64,000 nt of DNA from Clonostachys chloroleuca (Eukaryota; Ascomycota; Sordariomycetes; Hypocreales; Bionectriaceae): contig JBANAY010000003.1 in assembly GCA_037952775.1 (NCBI GenBank), positions 36,580,001 through 36,644,000 of the forward strand. Direction: 5' to 3'. Under the pieces are notes generated by a model. That model was not told the origin of the DNA. It worked only from the letters and a program-made list of their open reading frames with translations, and did no database searches. The position numbers and the translations under genes were made by a program. Shown piece after piece: positions 12,843-25,801 of the stretch (position 1 is its first letter; every line of letters starts with the position of its first letter).

Positions 12843-15800
12843 ATGGCAGACGAAAAGCTCCCCAAGACGTCTAATGAGCCGATCCTCGGTCAAGGCCATC
12901 TAAATGATGATCTGTTATCCATTGCTAGACAGCTCACCGGAGCTTCCCAGTCCGTCAGTGCCGAACTGAAGGCCTATGATCCGCAACCTGGCAGCCAACT
13001 CGACCCCAAATCACCGACCTTTGATGCCCGCTCCTGGGTTAGAGCACTCATAAATCTGACTGAGGCTGATCCTGAGATGACCCCTCCACGATTTCTCGGT
13101 GTCGCCTTTCGAAATTTGAGTACTTATGGTTGGACAAACGGTACCGAGAGCCAGCCAACAGTGACTAACATGGTACTGCGAGCATTGACAGCTGTGGGAA
13201 ATATGCTTGGATTACATCAGAGACGCAGAAGGGTTGATATACTGCGAGATTTCGAGGGTATTGTCGAACAAGGAGAGCTTCTCCTGGTGCTTGGCCCTCC
13301 TGGATCTGGATGTTCAACTTTCTTGAAGACGCTGGCAACTGAGACGTCAGGATTCAAAGTCAGCCCTGATTCTAATTTAAACTACAGAGGCAAGTTGATA
13401 CCTCCTGCTACGTTGGCCTCTGTCTACTACGCTTATTGTGGTCAATGGACTGACCAATTGGACGTCTCCGGCAGGCATTCATCCCGCCCATATAAAAAAG
13501 AGCCTCCGCGCCGACGTCTTATATAACGCCGAGGTCGACGCACATCTAGCCCATCTCACAGTCGGAGAAACCCTCACCTTCGCTGCACGATGTCGTTCCG
13601 CCCGCCACGCCCCGCAGGGCGTCACAAGAGAGCAAGTTGACAACACGCTACGCGACGTGATGATGGCAACCTTTGGCATCAGCCACACCTTCAACACTCG
13701 TGTCGGCGATGAGTTTGTACGGGGTGTCAGTGGTGGGGAGAGGAAGCGTGTCAGCATAGCTGAAGCTGCCCTCACAGGAGCCAAGTTTCAGTGCTGGGAC
13801 AACAGTACTCGAGGTCTTGATAGTGCCAATGCTATCAACTTCTGTGAGAACTTGCGCTTGCAAGCTGATATGATGGGTATTGCTGCTGCCGTCGCGCTGT
13901 ATCAAGCTCCTCAGTCCGCTTATGAGGTATGCAGATGCTCCTGCTAAACATTAGCTAGTGCTGCAGTTGCTAATCTAAGTCTGGCAGCAATTCGACCGCG
14001 TCGTCGTATTATACGAAGGACGGCAGATCTTTTTCGGTAGGATCGTAGAAGCCAAGGAATACTTTGAAAATCTAGGGTTCGAATGTATGTTCTCGGTCTC
14101 CTTTCGCACCGAACCAGATGCTAGCTACCACGGACTGATATAGATGCTTCCGTTTAGGTCCCAATCGACAAACGACGCCGGACTTCCTGACCTCCATGAC
14201 AAGCCCAGGAGAGAGGCATTCAAAGCCCGGGTTTGAAAATCGAGTCCCTCGAAGCCCCGATGAGTTTGCCGCTCGATGGCGCGAGAGTGAGCACCGAAGG
14301 CGGTTGATAGACGAGCTTAACGCATACGAGAAGAAGCACCCGTCCGAAAAACGGCTGGAAGAGTTCAACAACTCGAGGCGGGCGGAGCAGGCAAAGAGTC
14401 AGCGACTTCGGTCCCCTTACACCATCTCGTATTATCAGCAGGTGCGGTTGACGCTGTGGAGAGGATACGTACGCTTGAAAGCGGATCCGACATTCACAGT
14501 TGCTAATCTGCTTTTCAACACGATTATCGCCTTGCTCCTTGGTAGCATGAATTACGGCATGAAGGATGATACCTCGTCGCTGTACTACAGAGGATCGGTT
14601 GTCTTCTTTGCCATTTTGTTCAATGCCTTCGCCAGCCAGTTGGAGGTAAGCACTAACATGTTTCGTGACTTTACAGTTGGATGCTAATTCTAATACAACC
14701 CCTAGGTTCTGACCGTCTATATCGAGCGACCCGTGGTTGAGAAGCATAACAAGTATGCCTTCTACCACCAATCAACCCAGGCGATTGCGAGCTATCTGAC
14801 CGACCTTCCGTACAAAACTGTCAACATGTTCATCTTTAATGCGATCATCTACTTCCTCGCCCATCTGCGCCCCGGTGTTGGTCACTTCTTCTTCTTCTGC
14901 TTGACGACATTTTTGCTCACCCTTGTCATATCCTCTCTGTATCGGTGGTTGGCAAATATCACAAGGACAGCATACCAGGCAATGGTACCCAGCGCAATCT
15001 TGAGTTTCGCATTCATGATCTACACAGGGTATACGATTCCTACAAACTATATACCTAAGTGGTCCCGATGGATCAATTACATCAACCCCTTTGCATATGC
15101 TTTTGAGTCTCTTATGGTCAATGAATTTCACAACAGGCAATTTCCATGTGCCCAGATCATCCCACAAGGACCCGCATATGATGGCATTCCTATCGAGTCC
15201 CAGGTTTGTTCATCCGTGGGCGCTCTCCCTGGCTCAACAACCGTCGATGGAGACAGGTACATTGGGCTGACCTACGAGTACTACAACACACACAAGTGGA
15301 GGTGAGTGCGTTCATTGGCTGCATAGCTTTATATGATAGGCTCTAATGATACCAACTAGAAACATTGGGATTCTATGCGCCTTCTGGTGCTTCTTCTCTA
15401 CCATCTACATCGTGGCTGCCGAGTTCGCCAAGCCCCCGAAGAGCAAAGGCGAGGTCCTAGTCTTCCCTTCGGGTAAAATGCCTAACCAACCGGGTAAGAA
15501 AGGCGCCAAGGACATCGAGTTGCAGCCTCCCCTCCTGGATGTCAGTGTCGAAAAACAACAGGATAGCTCCTCAAACGTGCATGTCAGTTTGGCCACTGAT
15601 ACAGCCGTATTCCACTGGGAAGATCTCTGCTACGATATTCAGGTTAAGAAGGAAAATCACCGTATCCTGGATCATGTTGATGGCTGGGTCAAGCCAGGAA
15701 CTGCCACTGCACTGATGGTATGAGCCGAAGTCAACCCCTGCTGAAAAGACTTACTGACTTTGATTTTCCAGGGTGTTTCGGGAGCTGGCAAGACTACGCT

Positions 15801-17885
15801 ACTAGATACCCTCGCCAATAGAGTCACAATGGGTGTGGTAACCGGTGACACACTAATCAATGGCGACCCAACAGATAATTCCTTCCAACATCGTGTTGGC
15901 TACGTTCAACAACAGGATTTACATCTGAATACCTCCACAGTCAGAGAAGCTCTCGAGTTCTGCGCCCTCCTTCGTCAATCCGTCGAGATAACAAAGAAGG
16001 AAAAGCTAGCATATGTTGATCAGGTAATTGAAATGCTTGAGATGCAAACCTTTGCAGATGCTGTTGTGGGTGTTCCTGGGGAAGGTCTCAATGTTGAACA
16101 AAGAAAGCGTCTCACTATCGGTGTCGAATTGGCAGCCCGGCCTCAACTTTTACTCTTCCTTGACGAGCCAACGTCCGGCTTAGACTCACAGACCTCGTGG
16201 GCTATCTGCCAGTTGATCAAGAAGCTTACCCGGAATGGCCAAGCGGTACTCTGCACAATCCATCAGCCCTCGGCCATGCTGTTCGATCAGTTCGATAGAT
16301 TGCTATTGCTCGCACCAGGCGGCAAAACGGTGTATTTTGGAGGTAACCCCGATGAGCTCCATTGACCAAAAGACGCCATATGAACTTCTACTAATGTGTA
16401 TCAGAACTTGGAAATAAATCAAGAAAGTTCATTGATTATTTTGAACGAAATGGCGCTCAGAAGTGCCCCGTCGAAGGTAATCAAGCGGAGTGGATGCTGG
16501 AAGTCATTAAGCCCCCTTGGATGGAAGCGACGGTATCGGCTGGCACAATACGTGGCGGGCTTCCCCTGAGTACCAGGATGTCAAAGCCGAGCTGGCTCGA
16601 CTGCGAGGCCTCGCGAGCGCCGACGAGGAAACAGCCCTTCAGAGAACCGGTGAAGCGTCCCAGCATCGAGAATTTGTGGCCTCATTCTGGACTCAGATGC
16701 TGCTCGTCATTGATCGTACATGGAAGCACTTTTGGCGCTCGCCTGTGTACATATGGTCCAAGACCATCCTTGTCGTCGTTTCGGTAAGACTACACGCTCC
16801 GGCCTCTTGATCGTCTGACTGATTTGTTCATGCCTCTAGTCGATCTTCATTGGATTCAGTTTCGTCGCGGAGAATACCATTCAGGGCTTGCACAACCAAC
16901 TCTACGCCATCTTTATGTTTCTTATCATGTTCCAGAACATCAACGAGCAGATAATGCCCATGTTCGAGCCGCAGCGGGCCTTGTTCGAAGTCCGCGAAAG
17001 GCCTTCAAAAATTTACAAATGGACAGGTGGGTGCCTTTGGATCATATTAATCATGAGCGACCACTGATATTCAAGGCTCAGTTTTCCTCCTCACAAATAT
17101 CCTAGTTGAGGCTTGCTGGAATACATTCATGGCTGTCGCGGCCTACTTTTGCTGGTACTACCCCGTGGGATTTTACATCAACACCACAGCCGAAAGCACC
17201 GCCCTGCGCGGATTCCAGGTCTTCTTGTTTCTCTGGATGTTCATGCTGTTTACAAGTACCTTCTCGCACTTTGCGATCACTTGGATGCCCACTGCCGAAG
17301 TGGCAGGCGTCCTCGCTGCACTATTTGGATTTTCTCCTTGGTTTTCTGCGGGTAAGTAGCCCCCCCATGGCGAGATATATCAAGATCTAGTGGATCAGTA
17401 AACACCAAAACTCATTTCAGAACCCATTCTAACTTCTGCCTTAGCGTCGCGATCCCGCCCGTGGACTTCCCCAACTTCTGGAGGTGGATGTTCCCTGTTT
17501 CCCCTGCCACCTACCTGGTCGGAGGCGTCATGTCCGCAGCCATCGCCGGCGCAAACGTCACATGCTCTGCAGCGGAAATACTTCAGCTGATCCCACCGGC
17601 CAGCTTGACTTGCGGTGCATTCTTGTTAGAGTTTGCTGATGCCGCTGGTGGGCTCCTGCTGAATCCAGAATCGACAGATGAGTGCAGGTACTGCCCCCTC
17701 AGGACAACCGACCAGTTTCTGTCCCGGTTCGAGATCTATATCAATGATAGCTGGAGGAACTTTGGTTTGTTGTGGGTTTATATTCTCTTCAATGTTGGAT
17801 GTGCAATGGGGCTGTACTGGCTTTCAGGATGCCGAAGGGAAAGGGGGTTAAACGTGCGAACAAGAAGGAAGTTGTCGATAATTAA
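12843..17885 (+). CDS. PDR-type (ABCG) ABC drug-efflux transporter
   Basis: Eleven exons give about 1460 residues in the fungal order NBD1-TMD1-NBD2-TMD2. NBD1 shows the PDR-specific Walker [10 protein letters not shown] (about residue 160), signature [10 protein letters not shown] and Walker [15 protein letters not shown]2 shows Walker [10 protein letters not shown], a degenerate signature [12 protein letters not shown] and Walker [12 protein letters not shown]. This reciprocal degeneracy is normal for PDR pumps. Intron 1 (13390-13474) is GC-AG. The frame breaks by one base at the C-run 16512-16516 (after EWMLEVI) and at the T-run 17822-17824, after which the usual Lys-rich tail ends at TAA 17883-17885. 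The last intron (17352-17444) also joins out of phase by one. It is a plasma-membrane exporter that could serve the polyketide pathway 20 kb away, which is inference only. Confidence 0.9.
13390..13474 (+). other. GC-AG intron in the ABC transporter
   Basis: An 85-nt intron whose donor is G|GCAAGT and acceptor GGCAG. No GT donor gives the required phase. Splicing here joins the conserved NYRG to IHPAHIKK and ALYNAEVD-like sequence exactly as in PDR homologues. Confidence 0.8.
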
Positions 17886-18317
17886 CCTAACATGTAGTCG
17901 ATGGGTTTATTTCTGTCTGTTAGACTTGATAATCATGACATTCTCGGATGAAGGAGGGAAGATGCAGAACGATAGACCGGCAATTGCGCTTCATCGAGGA
18001 TGTAGATACATTTTCACGAGAGTTGGATGAAGGATATTGTGAAATTTCGGGAGGTAGTTATTTGAACTAAACCAAAAAAAAAAAAAAAAAAAAAACTCAA
18101 TCCTCTATGGTCTGTGGATAATCAAGGTGCTTTCAGAGGTTCCAGGCATTCACATGTACCATTGTTGATAGACATGCATGGGATCGCCACACAACATCAC
18201 CCACGATGATCCGCCAGGGGCTCTACCTACCGCAAGTACAGGCACCCGACTTTCCACCTGCGACCTGGAAATAAAAGAAATTCAAAAATTCCAATCCAAA
18301 GCTTTTCGCGAAACCAA
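17886..18317. other. Convergent 3' region with an A22 tract
   Basis: About 430 bp between convergent stop codons. It contains an uninterrupted run of 22 A at 18074-18095. No coding signal. Confidence 0.6.
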
Positions 18318-19183
18318 TTATTCGCAGTGTGGCTCATGTCCGATGACCTCAGCAAGCGACTCGTCCAACACGGGAATGACAGCAAGACTATGAGTCAAAG
18401 CTATTAGCACAATATCAAGGAGCAAGATATTTATCGACCAACTTACTAGGCATGGATATGGGTGTAGTCAGCCTGCCACCATCCGTCATCGCGCTTCCAG
18501 CACTGCCAGTTGTGGACGATGGCTCCACGTTTCCGCAGGGCTCGTAGGAAGCACTGCCCGTACTCCTCCTCGCAGTATCCCTTGAACTGCCAGCTCATTC
18601 GGGGGAAGGCAGGCCAATGATTGGACTCGAGGCACTGGAATTCAGGCTTGGGAGGCTTTTCTATGGGGTGGTCCTCCAAAAAATCCGTTACGAAGAGGCT
18701 CTTGTCCTTCCACGAATTATTGGGGATTCTGGAAGCTGTACGGAAAACAGAGCTGTTCATGGTGATGTTGCTTGCCTCCGGGTCATCTATCCAGACGAAC
18801 CCCATTATGGGATCTTCGAGTTCTTCGTGCATCTTCTTCCTTTCGCTCTCGCTGTGCTTGGTGGTATTGCTGCTGTTGCTGTTGGTGCTGCTGTTGGTAC
18901 TGTTGGTGCTATTAGTGCTATTGGTGCTATTTGTGCTGTTGACGCTCTTGACACTCTTGATGTCGTTGGTGCTATTTGTGCTGGTCCTGCTGTTGCTGTT
19001 GTTGATGCTCTCGATGGTGTTGGTACTGTTGCTGAACTTGAAGATCGAGGTGTTATTGTTGTTCAAGGTGCTATCGCTGTTCTCGGTGCTCAAGCTGCTC
19101 TTGCTGGCGTCCGTTGACGTCGGCATGCCAGCGGCAATGCCTGCAACCACCAATGCGGAGGCGAAAATGCGACGGGCCCTCAT
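18318..19183 (-). CDS. Secreted protein with Asn-Ser-Thr repeat region, unknown function
   Basis: ATG at 19183. Exon 1 runs to 18447, then a 59-nt intron (GTAAGT...TAG, 18446-18388) and exon 2 to TAA at 18320-18318, giving 268 residues. An N-terminal signal peptide is evident (basic RARR, then ASALVVAGIAAG with Ala-Gly cleavage context). It is followed by about 80 residues dominated by N, S and T with runs of NST, which would be dense N-glycosylation sequons. The C-terminal 120 residues are globular-looking, Trp-rich, with five Cys (FQCLE, GYCEEE, GQCFL, WQCWK, PHCE). A TATA box lies about 110 bp upstream. I recognise no family. A cell-wall or effector-like secreted protein is possible. Divergence of the repeat versus the conserved tail suggests the tail is functional. 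Confidence 0.75.
18860..19060 (-). repeat. Degenerate trinucleotide repeat encoding (NST)n
   Basis: Imperfect 9-bp and 3-bp periodic repeat inside the secreted-protein gene. On the minus strand it encodes successive Asn-Ser-Thr triplets. On the plus strand it reads as Leu/Val-rich, producing spurious open frames. Confidence 0.85.
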
Positions 19184-19199
19184 GGTGTGTCAAACAGCA

Positions 19200-20408
19200 G
19201 GTATCAGTGTTTTGAACTTGGGACGATTTTCTTGACTGGTATTGATATTGCTCTCTGAGAATCTTTTGCCTGGGAAAGAGCAGCGAGGGCCAATATATAT
19301 ACTCTCCGTCAGCTGCCATAGAGACTGGTGGCTTATCTTGAGTGTGAAAGATTTTTCACCATGTGACACAGCTTTCTTTTTGGTTCGTTGAATCTTATAG
19401 CTGGATCCAAGCAGAGTAAAGAAGTGTAAAATTCTATACTCGAACTCTCATCCGTGAGGCTGGCGGCTAAGTTGCTACGTGAAGTGTCAAGCGCTGGCTG
19501 TTGGCCTTTGTATCGTGAGAGAAACCACCGATTGGTCGATCATGAGGCAGATTTTCACCTTTCTTGAAATTCTGCCAGGCAATAGTAAATCACCACCTCG
19601 AAGTGAAACTTTATGGGCAAGCATTCAGCCACCAATCCACCCCTGCTTGTTTTTACTCAGGGACCAATTTAAATTTGACCGTACGAATTTTATTTTTCAT
19701 GCCTCATGTTGTAACAACACATCAGTATTCATGTTGAGCTTGACCTTACAACACCGGCTTCCCGACAGTAGCCGTGGTGTTTCACTTCACAAGCATATCA
19801 AAATCGTTCTCCATAAAGTTGACACAGCTACGATTCCAGATAAAAAGCTCTTGCCAAGGCGATTGCGTGCTTTTACTTTACGGTCTGTGAGAAGCTATTC
19901 TCGTACATGGGTATTCAAATTCAAATGATACATAGCCACCATCTGATCAGATTTTAGATCTGGCTTGGACGCCACAATTCCCATTCTGAATTGAAGTACG
20001 TCCGCCCTGGTTGGTCCCTCCGAGAAGAATGAAGAGGTGAAGTTGAGGGAGAATGCATACTAAAGAAAAGCTAGTTCAGGTCACACCACAAAAGCATTAA
20101 CTCTTTCATCATGGGATTCTCGAAACATCTAAAGCGTGTAGGGATCAAAAAGCTTGATCAAGCCAGAGGCACCGATGGGGCAAAGTCCAGCAAGCATGCT
20201 TTCGAGCGCTCGCCCGGTTACAGTCGACGTGATGCGCCGCGCATTCATCAGACAGAAGCTCGCAGAAAATTTCATCATTTGCTTATCGAATTGAACCGAG
20301 GTCGCCTTAAGCCACCGAGAGAGTCCTCCAAAATAGTTAATTGATCTCGAGGTGTTCTATCTGGTACGTCAGCAGCCGTATGATGCCCCTCCTGCTAAAA
20401 ACTTACTT
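19200..20408. other. Intergenic, no gene seen
   Basis: About 1.2 kb. Open frames at 19479-19928 and 20111-20344 (+) have no motif or splice context. The latter lies antisense to possible P450 decay products. Confidence 0.5.
19290..19305 (-). promoter_or_regulatory. TATA box of the secreted NST protein
   Basis: On the minus strand the sequence reads GAGTATATATATTGG about 110 bp upstream of the ATG at 19183, a canonical TATA element. Confidence 0.5.
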
Positions 20409-20876
20409 TCAATGACAATTTTTACCGCGTTGCTCCGCCTCAGAAACGGAGTCTTTTCGCTGATTTACCATCGCTTCGATGGCCTTAGGATCGGAAACAT
20501 TGATAAATGTGTTCGCAGGCGTAACAAGAGCCCAGACGGGGCCTAGCTTCACATGTGTGTCGCCTTTGTCGTAGAATTGCCATCCTGGGCGGGTGAACCG
20601 AATATATGTCGGGATGGATGACCAGGGGCGATTATAAGAATCGATGAAGTCCCAAACGTAGCCTTGGACGAGCATCCAGAAGAAGTTCCTGTGGTCGATG
20701 GGGATCCAAACAACAGGTACGCCCATGGACCGACATTTTGCGATATTGCGCCACAGGCTAATGAGGTTCCATGCGATGTAGAGCAAGGGCGAGAACAGCA
20801 GTAGCTGGAGCCACATCGCACGGTCTGGAATTTGAATCGGCTGCAACGTCGCGGCGTCCAAAATAGCTGAATTCAT
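20409..20876 (-). pseudogene. Cytochrome P450, N-terminal fragment
   Basis: From ATG 20876 the minus strand encodes an N-terminal membrane anchor (WLQLLLFSPLLYIAWNLI) followed by a P450-like entry region: a Pro-containing hinge (GVPVVWIPID), SIPTYIRFTRPGW, KLGPVWALVTPANTFINVSDPKAIEAM and a typical RKDS end before an expected intron. After about 150 residues the similarity stops. The heme-binding FxxGxRxCxG, ExxR and I-helix motifs are absent from the next several kilobases on this strand. It is therefore a truncated gene. A P450 is a common cluster member, so this may be a lost tailoring gene. Confidence 0.7.
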
Positions 20877-23857
20877 GGTGTGGCTGAGCTTTCGACGTGA
20901 TATGAAGGAATTTGAGGCCAGATGAAGCAGATTGCGACCATCTCTGGCTGACATTATGCTGAGCCTCTGTAATTTATAACCCGCGGTGCGGTGGCAATGG
21001 CCTCCAACGTCACATGGGCCAACAATAAGCACGGGTGCGCCCGTCATCATCATGCTATCGTCACCACCAATGATAATGTTGTCTACACGCAAGCTAGATC
21101 CCGCTATTACAATTCTGCGTAGATCCTGCGATGCCTGTGAGAGAGGCCCTTGCCGCTTTATGCAACGGAAGCTTACAGGAGCCACAATTCTATTGTCAGT
21201 GGGCCCAGATGGTATTCTTGCTCATTCTACGCTTATGCGTCGTTGATTTCCTTAAAGCAGCAGCTGTTTTAGGTCGAACTCGGATGAGGAGCGTCAGTGA
21301 GACAATCCTGGAGTAGCCAATCATAGCACTTGATTTACGGGAAGCTGTAATGGGTAGCCGTCGTCATCATCAATGCGATCCCAGCATGCCACGGGAGGCT
21401 TACAGTACACAAATTATGCATCACCAAATTAAAGCTTATTGTTCCTTAAGATCCATTATTAACCGACATGTCCGATTGTGACATGATGGCTGCTCTGCAG
21501 TCAGTGCGGTGAAGACTTTAACTTCAACTCGATGACAAGTTCCTACTGTAGCACCATGGCGACACTCGACTACAATAATCAACCACAAGACTGTCTCCTC
21601 TGAAGTCCATTCCATGTAGATAAAACAGGCCAGATGCACGCATTCTAATAACTTATGCTGCCTCAGCCTGCAGATCTAAACACGGGAGCTTCAGAGAGAA
21701 AACTACCAACAGTCCGCATAGCGGTTGTTGTATAGGGACGAGTACATGTAGGTAGCTCTAAAGAAGAACAGCCACTGGCTGAATATTTGGGGAAGTATTT
21801 GCGAATGCTTCTTAGTGCATATTGACATTCAATAGACCTAAGCATATTGGTATATGAGATATCGGGAATGATATTGTCCTTTTCGTGAACGGTGACGAGT
21901 ATGAACGTCATGATGTCGAGAAGATGATCTAGAATCCCCAGTTGGCTTTCCCACGGCGGCGCACATCGTTTATGGAAAGACTCGGCGAATATCAAGAGGC
22001 AGAGGATGAAGCAAGAACAGGATGCAGAGGTTGAGATACCACTGAGAGACATATGCTCTGTGGCCTAGCACTTAATGATTGATCTAATAGACTTGATTTT
22101 ATGTGTGCTCACCTCTCACATACTTTTCCTCCAACGCGCTCGTCTAGTTTCCAAGCTGACCTTGAAGACCATATAGTATGGTCAAGCCTAGGACCCCAAT
22201 TTGATCTCCTACCATTTGGCACTAGAAGGACCGCCGATTCGCTCTCACTATCCACCTGAACAGTCTGGCGGCTGCCCATGGTGCTGATGATACTCAACGG
22301 CAAGAGTTTGAGTGGCAGGAGAGCAGCTCGCGGGAGGTGTAGAGCCTCGGCGGCAAAGACTCTTGCTCGAGGCTTGTTGATCTCGCCAATGTGGACGAAA
22401 CACTGGTAATCTGTATACCCAACGGCCATAGTTTGACTAAATTCCTGCGCTTCTCTTGCAGAGGCAAGGGATGATCTGGGTCCCACGATAGTCTCACGTG
22501 GGAGGTGATGGCTATTATTATTGGCCTTCCCCCTGGGAGCGAATGAACCAGGTACTTCGGCGTATGAATTAATTCCGATTAACATCTTCACGCTTATTGA
22601 AATACGTGATGAGCAATTGCTCTGCCCGTAACTCCGAATTCGAGATCACGTCGTCACAGGGTAAAAATGAATCACAGAGCCAAAGCAGCGGCTTCTACCA
22701 GTCAGCTTACACAACGATCTCATTGATTTTCACAAGCTGTTTTCAATAAAAGGGCCGTGTTGTGGTCCTATCATATAGCCATATCGCCGACAGAAACAAA
22801 CATTGAATGTATACTTTCCCCATGGAGAGCCGAATACCGATAACGGGCCTTCAGTAGAAGGACGAGTCGACCGAAACCCAACACGATACATCCAAGAAAT
22901 AGCAAAGCCTAGCAAAGCCTTTAATCACAGTATGCTGAAGTCCGATAGCTGATCCTTACTTATTTCATATGGTCGTCATCAAGCCAAGCGCTTGGCGTCT
23001 GTGACATGGACCTTGGACCTTGAGGCTTTGGCAATGTCACTCCGCGATTTAGAAGCCATCAAACCCGCTGCCAGGGACTGGGTTGCAGTAATTTTCGATA
23101 GGGCTGTGACATCTCGAGGTTTCATCTGACTGGCCCACTTACGAACTGAATCATGGGGGGTGAGCCAGACTGTCGGGTTCGGATCAATCTTGGCATGACG
23201 AAATAGGTTCTTGATGTAAGGTGTTCGTCATGCTACACATTTTCTCGGTGGAACGAATAATTAATGCCAATATCCCCAGCTCATATTTCCTCCATATATA
23301 ACGCGGGACTGATTGCAAACTTGGGAGTTTGAACAGCTATTGGACACGGCGAGTAATGATGTTACCCACCAAGCCACGATCATGTGATGCGAATCTGAGA
23401 ATAACGAACATGTCTCACTCGCTACAATATTGGCTTTCTCTGGGCGTTTTATTCAGCTATAAAAGAGATTTTCCGTCAACGTGCTTCGTATCCGATTAAA
23501 TATTCCCGCATCGTTCAGTGGGCTATCAATGAGCGACGAGTTACTTCATATGTCGTGTGTGTATAAGCGCTTTGGTGCCAACATCGCCTTGACATGACAG
23601 CTCCAGCTTGATGAATGCAGGCTTATGATCACTGAGGTATGTATCAGACTTGCAATTCTATAAGGCGAGGTGAGCTATGTGCTCGTGGACCGGAGACCTC
23701 GGCCGCATATGTTAGTTAAGCTAGATGGAAGCAGTTATTCAACGAGAGGAGGTCCTAATTTGGAGACGGACGCGGCCTTCATTCACATCTACGGGGACAT
23801 CCCCGACTATCTCTATAAGAGCATAAATGTTGATTATCTATAAGCTAACTTATAATA
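20877..23857. other. 3-kb gene desert
   Basis: No supportable gene. Two minus-strand open frames (22591-22109 and 22052-21663) are separated by a GT...AG-like gap, but their phases do not join and neither shows a domain. The rest has short frames only. Confidence 0.5.
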
Positions 23858-25681
23858 TTACACACGTAAAGCTTCCAGATGGCTACGGACATACTCATAA
23901 CTACCAGACCTAGCATCATCGGTAATGAGCCGAGTAGATTCAGCCCCAAACTCCAACAACTGCTTGTTCTCCTTCCATTGCGGCCAGGAGGTCAAGTACC
24001 CGGTCGCATCCTCGTAATCATTGGGGTCCAGAGAACCCACAAAGGAGATGTACAGGGCCTTGAGAGCCGTGCTAACGTCGTCAGTCTTGTAGAAGAGACG
24101 AGGCATGTCGGTGCTGTGATAGGTTCCCAGGATCGGGGTACCGCTTGTATATGTGGACTGGTACGACCACGCGGGGACGGTGTCGGGGAGTGTCTCGAGG
24201 AGAAGGCGGGACATGAAGGTGAATTCATAGTCACCCAGAATAGCGGCGAGGCGCTTGAACTCTGGATAGGCAGTGATGGTGGTACCGATACCGCCGGGGC
24301 TGTCGGGGTTGCTGGGGTAGGTGGCGACAAGAGCTGCGACCTCCTCGGTTGTGGCGCTCTGGAAGAAGACCTCCTTGAGGTAGGCGATTAGGGATTCCTC
24401 GGTTTCGAGGTCCTGGAAGAGAGAGAATACGGTTCCCTGCAGTGTGTGTTAGCCGGCCTATCCTGATGGACTACGCAATCTTATGAAGGGCTTCCTCACC
24501 TCATTTTCCTGGTTGCCGATGATCAATGGGACTTTGGCATACTTCCCACTCTGGGCGAGGGCTTCCGGACTGGCAGTAAGGACCTTGCCATCTGGTCGGG
24601 GAGCGAAGTTGAACGCCAGGGAACTATAAGTCAAGTATGTTGGAACACTGTTCGATGCATTCAAGAACGTCTCGTAGTCAACTCCACGAAGACACTCGAG
24701 CTTCGATGAGTCGCTACCACATCCAGCAGCTTCAGCCACCGTGTTGAAAATATCCTGGGCCTTGGTTCCATCAATGGGCTGGGTGGGAGTCAGACTGCCG
24801 CTGTTCATGATGACAGCCCGGAACAAGGGTCGGCCGTTGTAGGTGTTGTCACCATCATAGAGTGCAAGCTGATCAAAGACACTCATGGCACCGGCGCTCT
24901 CGCCCCAGATGGTTACGGCATCAGGGTCACCGCCGAAGGCAGCAATGTTGTCTGCCACCCACTCCAGGCCCATACGCTGGTCGAGGAGACCCAGGTTGGA
25001 GGCTCCATCTGCCAGAACTTCGCTTCCTCCAAGGAATCCAAAGGCTCCAACTCGGTAGTTGACGGTAACGAGGATCATCGGCTTGCCCTGGGCCACGGAT
25101 TGGTGGATGAGCACCGCTCCGTCGTACGCCTGCGAGCTGCCCATTTCGAAACCTCCACCGTAGATCCAAAACAGGACAGGGAGCTTCTCATCGGCGGCTG
25201 TGCCCTCCGGTCGCATGACTGAGATGGTCAGGCAGTCCTCGGTCTCGTCACCCAGCGATGTACCAAAAAACAGAGTCTCTTGGACGTCAGGCAATAAAAG
25301 CACCTCGATCAAGAGTGGTGTAATCTCATAGCCAGTCATCTGAGGGCACGCAGGGCCAACACCAGTGGCCTGGATCGAGCCGAAGCTCTCGAGGCGCACC
25401 GGGGGCTTCAGTCGCAGAGATCCAGTCGGGGGCTTGGCATAGGGAATGCCACGGTAGTACTCGACGCCGCCATCTACGGTACCTGTCACCGTACCGGTAG
25501 AGAGGGTGACAATGGGAGTAGCCACGGCGCTGGAGCTCGGTGTTGGTGCGCTCGCGGCACTGGAGCTTGGTGAAGCAACGGTGCTGAAGCCTGGTGTGGC
25601 CGCAGCACTTGAGCTGGAGGAGCAGGCAGCTCCAACGGAGCTGATCAGCGTGGCCGCGAGAGTGAGTACGGCCTTCATCAT
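23858..25681 (-). CDS. Secreted type-B carboxylesterase/lipase
   Basis: Two exons (25681-24500, 24436-23858; 63-nt GT-AG intron) give 586 residues. An N-terminal signal peptide (MKAVLTLAATLISSVGAA) is followed by a Ser/Ala/Pro-rich linker of about 35 residues and a full carboxylesterase domain. Marks are EDCLTISV, the oxyanion-hole YGGGFEMG, NYRVGAFGFL, the nucleophile elbow GESAG (Ser about 262) and GTYHSTDMP carrying the likely catalytic His. It is an extracellular serine hydrolase. It is divergent from the alpha/beta hydrolase at 26414 across a 730-bp promoter containing tandem repeats. Frame intact. The two possible start ATGs are adjacent (25681 and 25678). Confidence 0.93.
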
Positions 25682-25801
25682 TACTAGGAAGATTAGAGGT
25701 TAATAAGGATAGAATGGCTAGCAGTGGGCTAGAGCCGGCTTCCGTCGAGGGTCGGATCACTTTACGTATGATATAGCGACCATTGTACGGACCTCGCTAA
25801 G

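Noticed and set aside
18074..18095. A22 tract as a sign of retroposition
   Set aside because: It lies in the 3' region of an intron-rich gene (ABC transporter), which is not a retrocopy. A simple homopolymer is the better explanation.
18617..19235. Two long + strand Leu/Val/Ala-rich open frames that look like membrane helices
   Set aside because: They are antisense readings of the (NST)n repeat of the secreted protein. The low-complexity composition explains them.
19479..19928. 149-residue + strand frame
   Set aside because: No domain, no splice or promoter context, and composition like non-coding DNA.
21663..22591. Possible two-exon minus-strand gene (22591-22109 and 22052-21663)
   Set aside because: The gap looks like an intron but its GT-AG junction does not join the two frames in phase, and no family is recognisable.
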